From contig CAWCVC010000010.1 of NCBI GenBank assembly GCA_963798805.1, positions 1,364,001-1,428,000 on the forward strand: a DNA stretch of 64,000 nt, in the 5' to 3' direction. This stretch comes from CAVZCK01 sp963798805 (GTDB lineage: Bacteria > Pseudomonadota > Alphaproteobacteria > Rhizobiales > Rhodomicrobiaceae). The notes beneath the pieces are model-generated. The model saw nothing but the letters and a program-made list of their open reading frames with translations. It was not told the origin of the DNA and made no database searches. Below, piece by piece: positions 8,266-16,500 of the stretch. Positions within the stretch are counted from its first letter, which is position 1. Each line of letters opens with the position of its first letter. Both the position numbers and the translations under genes were made by a program.

Positions 8266-9205
8266 ACGGTCCGGAGAATTGCAGGCCCGGCGTGCGGTCG
8301 CGGGCGAGCAGCAGCGGCCCATCGAGGTCCACCCAATCAGCGGTCTGGGCGACGATCATCGCCGGCGCCATGGCAAGCGAAGTGGCGACCATGCAGCCGA
8401 CCATCACTTTCATCCCTAGAGCCTGCGCCTCGCCCGCCATGATGATGGCTTCGGAGAGCCCGCCGGTCTTATCGAGCTTGATGTTGACGGCATCGTAGCG
8501 TTTCTTGAGGTCGGTAAGTCCGGCGCTCGTATGAGCGGACTCGTCGGCGCAGACCGACACCGGCCGGGCGATTTCAGCCAGAATCGCGTCATCGCCCGCC
8601 GGCAAAGGCTGCTCCACCAGCTCGACCCCGATTTCGGCGCAGACGGCCAGCAGAGAAGCGGTCTGATCCGGCTGCCAGGCCTCATTCGCATCGACGATCA
8701 GCCGGACATCGGGCCGGGCAGCAGCGACGGCGCGAAGCCGTTCCGCGTCGCCGTCCCCGCCGAGCTTGAGCTTCAAAAGCGGATAATCCCGCGCAGCAGC
8801 CGCCTTCGCCGCCATCTCCTCCGGCGCGGCGAGACTGATCGTATAGGCGGTCAGCACCGGCTTCATATGGTCGTAGCCGGCGCGCGTCGCGGCGCGGATA
8901 TCGGTCGCCTTCGCCTCGAAATCCCACAGCGCGCAGTCGAGCGCATTGCGCGCGGCGCCCGGCGGCAGCGTTTCGCCGAGCGCGGCCCGGTCCTCCACTG
9001 ACGCAGCGCGGATTTCCGCCAAAGTCCGCTCGGCGCTCTCGCCATAGCGCGCATAAGGCACGCATTCACCGCGCCCGGTCACCTGCCCGTCCGTAACCTC
9101 GGCGACCACGACCACCGCTTCGCGCTTGGCGCCGCGCGAGATGGTGAAACTGCCGGCGATCGGCCAGCTCTCGATGTGCGCAGAGATCATCAGCGGCCCA
9201 AACAT
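8231..9205 (-). CDS. L-Ala-D/L-Glu (dipeptide) epimerase, enolase superfamily
   Basis: A 324-residue enolase-superfamily enzyme of the muconate-lactonizing subgroup. The N-terminal capping domain starts IESWPIAGSFTISRG, typical of dipeptide epimerases. Catalytic and metal-binding elements are in order: LLKLKLGG (KxK motif), LIVDANEAW (first metal ligand Asp), the VELVEQPL glutamate, CADESAHT, and VNIKLDKTGG (second catalytic Lys). Family members epimerise L-Ala-D-Glu from murein tripeptide during peptidoglycan recycling. Substrate specificity varies, so another dipeptide is possible. A strong GGGAGGA about eight bases upstream supports ATG 9205. Overlaps the convergent MFS gene by 35 bp. Confidence 0.85.
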   Translation of the reverse strand: MFGPLMISAHIESWPIAGSFTISRGAKREAVVVVAEVTDGQVTGRGECVPYARYGESAERTLAEIRAASVEDRAALGETLPPGAARNALDCALWDFEAKATDIRAATRAGYDHMKPVLTAYTISLAAPEEMAAKAAAARDYPLLKLKLGGDGDAERLRAVAAARPDVRLIVDANEAWQPDQTASLLAVCAEIGVELVEQPLPAGDDAILAEIARPVSVCADESAHTSAGLTDLKKRYDAVNIKLDKTGGLSEAIIMAGEAQALGMKVMVGCMVATSLAMAPAMIVAQTADWVDLDGPLLLARDRTPGLQFSGPFILPPSPMLWG

Positions 9206-9230
9206 CGCTGCATCCTCCCGCCTTGCTCTA

Positions 9231-9326
9231 TTGAAGCCCTAGACCCGCTTCTTTTGAAGCCCTAGACCCGCCTCAGTTTTATTGGCAAGCTCCAGCCCCT
9301 CAGTTCTATCATGAATTGGCAAGCCC
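9231..9326. repeat. two nested direct repeats immediately upstream of mlaE
   Basis: TTGAAGCCCTAGACCCGC occurs at 9231-9248 and again exactly at 9254-9271. It is followed by two imperfect copies of a second unit, CCTCAGTT..TAT..TTGGCAAGC, at about 9271-9290 and 9298-9324. The two tandem duplications fill the gap between the dipeptide epimerase and the mlaE start. They could carry operator half-sites for the lipid-transport operon or be simple replication-slippage products. Confidence 0.7.
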
Positions 9327-10505
9327 ATGCTCGATCGCGAGGAAAAATCGCGCTCAAATTCCGCCCGGACCGCGCCGCGGCTGCGGACGGAGGTCCGCGG
9401 CGGCGCTATGCGTCTGACGCCGACGGGGCGCTGGTCCGTTCAGGATTTCGCCGCGCTTGACGCCGAGATCAAGGGGCTGGCCATCCCGGCCCAGAAGAGT
9501 CAGATCACCCAGGCAGAAATCGCCCTGTCCGGCGTGGAGGAGCTGGACACCGCCGGCGCCTGGCTGCTTCACCATATGTGCAAGGAGCTGGAAGCCGCGG
9601 GCGTGCGCACGCGCTTTGCCGGCGCGAACGAGAAGCAGCGCATCCTGCTCGGCGTCGTCGATGAAAGCGTCGCGACGCAGAAGCCGGCCGCCGCGAAGAA
9701 CCGCCAGATCGCGCCGATCGTCGGCGATACGGTCCAGGCGGTGTTCATGGCGGCGACAGACGCTCTGGAATTAACGGCCTTTCTCGGTCAGGCCACGGCC
9801 TCGGCCACGCGCACCATCATCCGCCCCTGGCGTTTCCGTTGGACCGCCTTCATCCATCACATCGACCATGCCGGCCTGCGCGCCGTGCCGATTATCGCGC
9901 TGATCTGCTTCCTGATCGGCGGTGTGATCGTGCAGCAGGGCGTCATCCAGCTCCGCAGCTTCGGCGCGGAGCCCTTTGCCATCGACATGCTCGGCATACT
10001 GGCGCTGCGCGAAGTCGGCGTCCTGCTCACCGCGATCATGGTCGCCGGGCGCTCTGCCTCGGCCTTTACTGCCGAAATCGGCTCGATGAAAATGCGCGAG
10101 GAGATCGACGCCATGCGCACGCTCGGCATCGACCCGATTGAGACGCTGGTGCTGCCGCGCATGGCGGCGCTGATCGTCGCGCTGCCGATCCTGGTCTTCG
10201 TCGGCGACATCATGTGCTTTGCGGGCGGCGCGCTGATGTCGGAGCTCTATCTCGACACCTCCGTTCACATCTATGCCGAGCGGCTGCACGACGCCATCAG
10301 CCTGCGCCATTTCCTGGTCGGCATCGCCAAAGCACCCTTCGCCGCGCTGATCATCAGCCTTGTCGGCTGCCTGGAGGGTCTGCGCGTCGAGGGCAGCGCC
10401 GAATCGCTCGGCCGGCGGGTCACCAGCTCGGTCGTGAAGGCCATTTTCCTGGTGATCATCTTCGACGCGCTTTTTGCCATGTATCTGTCGGCGAGCGGCT
10501 ATTGA
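9327..10505 (+). CDS. mlaE: MlaE-family ABC permease with N-terminal STAS-like domain
   Basis: A 392-residue permease of the Mla-type lipid transporter. The N-terminal ~120 residues are cytosolic and STAS-like (ALSGVEELDTAGAWLLH), a fusion that replaces the separate MlaB protein. The MlaE core follows: hydrophobic segments around AVPIIALICFLIGGVIVQ, then AGRSASAFTAEIGSMKMREEIDAMRTLGIDP, the family signature loop, and a hydrophobic C-terminus. The complex moves phospholipids between the two membranes. It is the first gene of a four-gene operon, with mlaF starting two bases after its stop. The N-terminal start is uncertain; no strong ribosome-binding site precedes 9327. Confidence 0.9.
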   Translation: MLDREEKSRSNSARTAPRLRTEVRGGAMRLTPTGRWSVQDFAALDAEIKGLAIPAQKSQITQAEIALSGVEELDTAGAWLLHHMCKELEAAGVRTRFAGANEKQRILLGVVDESVATQKPAAAKNRQIAPIVGDTVQAVFMAATDALELTAFLGQATASATRTIIRPWRFRWTAFIHHIDHAGLRAVPIIALICFLIGGVIVQQGVIQLRSFGAEPFAIDMLGILALREVGVLLTAIMVAGRSASAFTAEIGSMKMREEIDAMRTLGIDPIETLVLPRMAALIVALPILVFVGDIMCFAGGALMSELYLDTSVHIYAERLHDAISLRHFLVGIAKAPFAALIISLVGCLEGLRVEGSAESLGRRVTSSVVKAIFLVIIFDALFAMYLSASGY

Positions 10506-10507
10506 GC

Positions 10508-11281
10508 ATGAGCGACGATCAGCCTGACACTGTCATCAGCGTCCGCGATCTGTCGAAGCGGTTCGGCGGGCAGGTGATCTTCGACGAGCTGGATCTCGAT
10601 GTCTATCGCGGCGAGGTGCTGGGCCTTGCTGGCGCCTCCGGAACGGGCAAATCCGTGCTGCTCCGCTGCATCACCGGGCTGCTTTCGGTCGATCGCGGCA
10701 ATATCTCGATCTTCGGCCGCGACATGGCCCGGCTCGACTGGCGCAGCCGTCTTGCCATCGAACGCCGCTGGGGCGTGCTGTTTCAGGATGGGGCGCTGTT
10801 CTCCTCCATGACGGTGCTGCAAAATATCCAGGTGCCGATGCGCGAGCAGCTCAAGCTGCCGAAGTCGGCTATGGACGATCTGGCGCTCCTCAAGCTCGCC
10901 ATGGTCGGCCTGCAGCCCGATGCGGCGGATAAATACCCGTCCGAGCTCTCGGGCGGCATGAGAAAGCGCGCGGGGCTCGCCAGGGCACTGGCGCTCGACC
11001 CGGAAATCGTGTTTCTGGATGAGCCGACATCGGGGCTTGACCCGATCAGCGCCGCGGCGTTCGATCAGCTCATCCGGCGGCTGCAGCAGACGCTGGGCCT
11101 GACGGTCTACATGGTGACGCACGATCTCGACAGCATCTTCGCGATTTGCGACCGCGTGGCCGTGCTGGCGGATCACAAGGTGGTGCGGTCGGGCACGCCA
11201 AACGAGCTTGCGGCCAACCCGGCGCATCCCTGGGTGAAGGACTATTTCTGCGGAGAGCGAGCCCGCGCTGCGTATCGGTGA
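10508..11281 (+). CDS. mlaF: MlaF-family ABC transporter ATPase
   Basis: A 257-residue ABC ATPase that energises the MlaE permease. Walker A is GASGTGKS at about 42-49, the Q-loop is VLFQDGALFSS, the signature is ELSGGMRKRAGLARAL, Walker B is IVFLDEPTSGLDP and the switch His is in YMVTHDLDS. All elements are intact. ATG at 10508 lies two bases after the mlaE stop and gives the normal family length; a longer in-frame extension upstream overlaps mlaE and is not used. Confidence 0.92.
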   Translation: MSDDQPDTVISVRDLSKRFGGQVIFDELDLDVYRGEVLGLAGASGTGKSVLLRCITGLLSVDRGNISIFGRDMARLDWRSRLAIERRWGVLFQDGALFSSMTVLQNIQVPMREQLKLPKSAMDDLALLKLAMVGLQPDAADKYPSELSGGMRKRAGLARALALDPEIVFLDEPTSGLDPISAAAFDQLIRRLQQTLGLTVYMVTHDLDSIFAICDRVAVLADHKVVRSGTPNELAANPAHPWVKDYFCGERARAAYR

Positions 11282-11287
11282 GGTGGC

Positions 11288-12238
11288 ATGGAAACCAAAG
11301 CGAATCATCTGATCGTCGGCGCCTTCGTGCTCGCCATGCTGGGCGCCGTGTTCGGCTTCATCTATTGGATGCAGAATTATGTGAATGGTGGCGCATCGAA
11401 GCGCTATGACGTGATCTTCAGCGGCTCGGTGCAGGGCCTGTCGGAGGCGAGCGCGGTGCTGTTCAACGGCCTGCGCGTCGGCACGGTGAAGGAGCTGGGC
11501 ATCCTGCCGACCGACACGGCGAAGGTGAAGGTGGTTATCACCGTCGCGGACGACACGCCGATCCGCGAGAATTCGCACGCAGAGGTCCTGCAGCAGGGCC
11601 TCGCCGGCTGGGTGGCGGTGGCGCTGACGCCGGGCACGCCCGACTCGGCCTTTCTGAAGGCCAAGCCCGGCGAGGCCTATCCGACGATTTATGCCGACGA
11701 CACCGGATCCGGCTCGATCATGAGCGGCGTGCCGGAGGCGGTCGGCAACGCCAATGCGCTGTTCGTCCGGCTGAACACCATGATTGCGGACAATCAAAAG
11801 CTGATTTCGAGCACCGCGCAGAATGTGGAGTCCTTCACGGCGATGCTGAAGGACAACAAGGACAATGTCGCCACCATCATCGACAATGCCCGCCAGCTCT
11901 CGGTGCGTTTCAACACGCTGGCCGACAAGCTCGATCACGCGGTCGACCAGGTCAGCGGCCAACTGACGGGAGGCAAGGATTCCGCTGTGGTACAAGCGCA
12001 ACAGGCGGCGCAATCTTTCCATAGACTAGCCGAGAAGCTGGAGAAGTCCCTTGGCGATCAGGCCGGCGGTCTTACCTATCAGGCGAAGAGGAGTATGCGA
12101 GAATTCGAGCTTTTCATGGCTGATGGCAGGCGTCTGGCCGAGAATCTCGACCGCTTGGTGCAAAAGGTCGATGCCAATCCGTCCGCTCTGATTTTCGGTG
12201 GCTCGCAGGTTCCCGAGTATAAACCCGGCCAACAATGA
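11288..12238 (+). CDS. mlaD: MlaD-like MCE-domain protein
   Basis: A 316-residue periplasmic substrate-binding component anchored by one N-terminal transmembrane helix (LIVGAFVLAMLGAVFGFIYWM, about 8-28). The MCE domain follows (about 38-115: YDVIFSGSVQGLSEASAVLFNG, then a V-G-x-V pattern). The remaining ~190 residues are a long helical, coiled-coil-rich tail (IDNARQLSVRFNTLADKLDHAV). This is longer than E. coli MlaD and closer to the PqiB/TGD2-type tail. It would bind phospholipid and form the ring above the permease. The gene starts six bases after mlaF. Confidence 0.9.
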   Translation: METKANHLIVGAFVLAMLGAVFGFIYWMQNYVNGGASKRYDVIFSGSVQGLSEASAVLFNGLRVGTVKELGILPTDTAKVKVVITVADDTPIRENSHAEVLQQGLAGWVAVALTPGTPDSAFLKAKPGEAYPTIYADDTGSGSIMSGVPEAVGNANALFVRLNTMIADNQKLISSTAQNVESFTAMLKDNKDNVATIIDNARQLSVRFNTLADKLDHAVDQVSGQLTGGKDSAVVQAQQAAQSFHRLAEKLEKSLGDQAGGLTYQAKRSMREFELFMADGRRLAENLDRLVQKVDANPSALIFGGSQVPEYKPGQQ

Positions 12239-12306
12239 CTTTGACACGCCGCCTGAGCGTGTTAGGTCTACCGCCGGGTTGAATCGGGGCAGACGGCGCA
12301 GGGGGC

Positions 12307-12918
12307 ATGGCAGTCCTGACCTTTTTCCGCGTGGGATTGATCTGTCTGATGCTAGGCGGCTGCGCTCTTGCCGGCGCCGGAAGCTCGGCTCCGGACACGT
12401 TCAACTTGGCCGCGCCTCATCTCACCGAAAAAGCGTCTCGCCGCTGGCCGGTGCAGATTACCGTGCAGCGCCCGACCGCCATGCGCGCCCTCGACACGGA
12501 CCGCATCGTCGTCATGGCGCCCGGTGGCCGCCTTTCCTATTTCGAGGACGCCGCCTGGAGCGACCGGCTGACCAGCCTGGTTCAAGCGCGGATCGTCGAG
12601 GCGATGCAGGATTCGGGCGCCTTTCGGGCCGTGCTGACGACTCAGGATCGGGTCGATGGCGACTATGCGCTCGCCATCGAGGTCCGCGAGTTCCAGGTCG
12701 ATGTCGATAGTGGCCATGCCGGCGCCGTTGTTACCCTGTTCGCCAAGCTCATCCAGGAGCAGCGCGGAAAAGTTATCGCGACCAAGCAATTCAGCGCGCA
12801 GTCGGCCGCCTCGAAGGACGATCCCGCCACCGGCGTCATGGCTCTGCAGTCCAGCTTCGACGAGGTCGCGAAAGATCTGATCGCCTGGCTTTCCTCCGCC
12901 CGCCATTCATCCGCCTGA
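12307..12918 (+). CDS. ABC-type transport auxiliary lipoprotein (PqiC/DUF330-like)
   Basis: A 203-residue precursor with a lipoprotein signal ending in the lipobox LMLGGC (Cys at about 19). The mature part (for example ITVQRPTAMRALDTDRI, then a C-terminal LQSSFDEVAKDLIAWL) matches the ABC_trans_aux/PqiC type that accompanies MCE transporters at the outer membrane. It is the last gene of the mla operon, 68 bp after mlaD. That gap contains TTGACA at 12240-12245 and a weak TAGGTC 16-17 bases later, so an internal promoter is possible but unproven. Confidence 0.85.
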   Translation: MAVLTFFRVGLICLMLGGCALAGAGSSAPDTFNLAAPHLTEKASRRWPVQITVQRPTAMRALDTDRIVVMAPGGRLSYFEDAAWSDRLTSLVQARIVEAMQDSGAFRAVLTTQDRVDGDYALAIEVREFQVDVDSGHAGAVVTLFAKLIQEQRGKVIATKQFSAQSAASKDDPATGVMALQSSFDEVAKDLIAWLSSARHSSA

Positions 12919-13035
12919 CGGGTTCACCGCGGCTCCAAGGGACCGTGTTTCCCGGCCTTGCATTCTTCTCCGATTGTGGGCTAATGCCTTCGCAAGCTGA
13001 TGGACGCCCAGTTTTCGAGGAGGGAGAGACGCCAC

Positions 13036-13275
13036 ATGGCCGACCCGGTTTCCGCACAGCTGAGCCCCTATCTCGTGGAGCTGATCGAAGGCCGGACCTA
13101 TCTATGGTGCCGTTGCGGGCGCTCCTCGCGACAGCCTTTCTGCGACGGCTCGCATAAGGGCACGGGCATCGAGCCGCTCTCGTTCACGGCGCCGCGCACG
13201 GAAGCCGTCAATCTCTGCGGCTGCAAGCAGACCTGCGACGCGCCCTTTTGCGACGGCTCGCATAACGTCCTTTAA
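13036..13275 (+). CDS. double CDGSH iron-sulfur domain protein
   Basis: A 79-residue protein with two CDGSH Fe-S motifs: CRCGRSSRQPFCDGSH and CGCKQTCDAPFCDGSH. Each provides the three-Cys, one-His ligand set for a [2Fe-2S] cluster. The tandem arrangement is the bacterial mitoNEET-like form, and the role is presumably redox or cluster transfer in the cytoplasm. A strong GGAGGGAGAG at 13018-13027 fixes the ATG at 13036; a start at 13000 would lie upstream of this site. It is 117 bp after the mla lipoprotein gene and probably separately expressed. Confidence 0.93.
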   Translation: MADPVSAQLSPYLVELIEGRTYLWCRCGRSSRQPFCDGSHKGTGIEPLSFTAPRTEAVNLCGCKQTCDAPFCDGSHNVL

Positions 13276-13533
13276 AGGGAGCCCAGATGACCGGCAGGCC
13301 TTCGCACGCCGAGGGCAGGTTCAGCCAAGCGTAAAATTCCGAGACAGTTTGCCGGCCCTCCTTCACTAGCGCGACAGAATTTTTGTTTATTCATTGGATC
13401 GGCGCAGTCGGCGCCAGGGCGAATTGAATGCCCAAAAAGCCATCATTTGCCTTGCTGATCGAGGCCCGCTCGGCCAGTGTGCTGTAATCTAAGACAAGCT
13501 GTCCCAGAACGAAGCGAGGCGTAAGTCCGCGTC

Positions 13534-16500
13534 ATGAGCCAATTCAACGTTTCCGCGATTTCGAACGAGGTCCAGAAGAGCCTGGCATCGGAGGGCCAGA
13601 ACGCCGGGCTCGCGGCCGATTTCACCAAGGCGCTTTTCACGGGAACTGGGGAGGTCACCGGCGAAAGCTTCCCGGCGCAGCGGCTCGCCCGGCTCGCCGC
13701 CAACGCCTTCGACTTCTTCACCGAGCGGCAGCCGAAAACGCGCAAGCTCAGGGCCTACGACTTCGACGATGAGACGGAAGCCGGCCCGGTGACGGTCATC
13801 GAGGCCGTCAACGACGACATGCCGTTCCTGCTCTCCTCGGTGCTGGCCGACCTGATCGATCGGGGGCTCACCGTCCGTTTTGTCGCGCATCCGATCTTCC
13901 GCGTCCAGCGCGACAAGGACGGCCATCTGACGAGCTTGGTGCCGTCGGAGAGCGCTCCGGCCGGCGCCGGACAGGCCGAAAGCTTTCTGCATATCCAGAT
14001 TGATCCGATCACCAGCGAGGCGGCCCGGTCCGACCTTCTCGAAGGGCTGGAGAAAATCTTCGATCAGGTGCGCATCGTCGTCAGCGACTGGATGGCCATG
14101 CTCGGGCGGCTGCGCGAGACCATTGATGGCTATGTCACGTTGCCGCCGCCCGTTGCCGTCGATGAGCTGGCCGAATCCGTGCAGTTCCTGAAATGGCTCG
14201 CCGAGGGGCATTTCACCTTTCTGGGCTTGCGCGAATACGATTTCTCCATGCGCGACGACGGTCCGCATCTGACCATGAAGCCGGAGACCGGGCTTGGCCT
14301 GTTACGCGATCCGAACCTGCATGTGCTGCGGCGGATGGGCACGGATTCCGAGATGAGCCCGATCGCGCGGGAGTTCTTCTCCACGCCCGCGCTGCTCATC
14401 ATCGCCAAGGCGAATTTCCTCTCGCCGGTTCAGCGCCGGATGCACGTCGATTCCATCGGCATCAAGCTCTACTCGGCCGAGGGCAGCCTCACCGGCGAGT
14501 TGCGCCTGGTTGGGCTGTTCACGGCGGAAGCCTACAATCAGTCGTCGAAGAACATCCCCTTCCTGCGCCACAAGGTCGAGCAGGTCTTCCGCCGCCTCGG
14601 CTACGGCCCGAACAGCTATTCCGGCCGGGTGCTGGCGAATGTGCTCGAGACCTTCCCGCGCGACGAGCTGTTCCAGATCGCCACCAATCAGCTCACCGGG
14701 ATCGCCTCGGACCTCGTGCATCTGGAGCTGATGCCGCGGACGCGCGTCTTCATCCGGCGGGACGAGTTCGGCCGTTTCGCATCGGTGCTTGTCTATGTCA
14801 TGCGCGAGAGGTTCACGACCGAGGTCCGCCAGAAGATCACCGGCGTCCTGGAGCGCGCCTTCGATGCGCGGATGAGCGAGTTCACGCCGGTCTTCACCAT
14901 CGGCCCGCTGGTGAGGCTGCATGTCGTCGTCTGGAAGGACGAAGGCATGATCGCCGATGTCGCCGCGAGCTCGATCGAAACCGAAGTCGCCAAGACCGTC
15001 CGCACCTGGCGCGACGATCTGCAGGACCTGGTCCGCAAGCATTACGGGCGCAGCGCCAATCGCCTGCTCGACTGCTATGGCGAAGCCTTTCCGCCCGGCT
15101 ATGAATATTCGAACCCGCCCGAGCGCGCGCTTATCGACATCGAGCAGATCGAGAAGCTGTCGGACGAGCTTCCCGTCGGCATCAATTTCTTCCGCGAGGA
15201 GGGCGTGCCCGACAACGAATTCCGCGTCATGCTCTACCAGCTGCGAGAGCCGATTTCGCTGAGCCGCCGGGTGCCGGTCCTGGAAAATCTCGGCTTCTCG
15301 GTAATTGCCGAGCAGACTTACGAGATCGCCACCAGCCGGGCCGGCGAGACGGCGACGGTCTTCCTGCATGAGCTGCAGCTCGAGATGGCGAACGGCCATC
15401 CGATCGACCTCGGCGTCCACGGCAAGCGGCTGGAGGACACATTCCTCGCCATCTGGCGCAGCGATGCCGGAAACGACCAGTTCAACAAGCTGGTCATCGA
15501 GGCCGGGCTGAATTGGCGCGAAGCGGCGCTGATGCGGGCTTACGGCTCCTATCTCCGCCAGATCGGCGCGCCGTTCGGCCATATCTATCTGGCGCAGACG
15601 CTTTCCGAGCATGGCGGCATCGTCCGGGATCTCGTGCACCTGTTCCACACGCTGTTCGACCCGGAAAGCGGCAAGTCCATCGACGAGCGGCGGCAGGCAG
15701 CACAACAGATCGCCGCCGGCATCGAGCGGGCGCTCGACAATGTGTCGAGCCTCGACGAGGACCGCATGATCCGGCGGATGCTCAATCTCATCCAGTCGAC
15801 CATCCGCACCAATTTCTATCGCGCCCCGAGCGAGCTGGCCGGCGGCGCCTCGATCGCCATCAAGATCAGAAGCGCCAATGTCGACGCCATGCCGGCGCCG
15901 AAGCCTTTCGCCGAGATCTTCGTCACCTCGCCGCGCTTCGAAGGCGTGCATCTGCGCGGCGGCCCGATCGCGCGCGGCGGTCTGCGCTGGTCCGACCGGC
16001 CGCAGGACTTCCGCACCGAGATCCTCGGCCTCGCCAAGGCGCAGCAGGTCAAGAATGCGATCATCGTGCCGCAAGGAGCGAAGGGCGGCTTCGTGCCGCG
16101 CAACATCCCGAAGGACGCGTCGCGCGACCAGATGATGAGCGAAGGCGTCGCCTGCTATCGCCGCTTCGTCGCCAACCTGCTCTCCCTCACCGACAATCTG
16201 AAGGACGGCCATGTCGTGCCGCCGAGCGAAACGGTGCGCCTCGACAGCGACGATCCCTATCTGGTCGTCGCCGCCGACAAGGGCACCGCAACCTTCTCCG
16301 ACATCGCCAACGCGCTCGCCGTCTCGAACGGCTTCTGGCTGGGCGACGCCTTCGCCTCGGGCGGCTCGGCCGGCTACGACCACAAGAAGATGGGCATCAC
16401 CGCCAAGGGTGCCTGGGAGGCGGTCAAGCGGCATTTCCGCGAGATGAACATCGACATTCAGACGACGCCCTTCCGCGTTATCGGCGTCGGCGATATGTCC

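Noticed and set aside
6745..8322. 525-codon minus-strand frame
   Set aside because: It is antisense to the MFS transporter gene, which has clear membrane helices.
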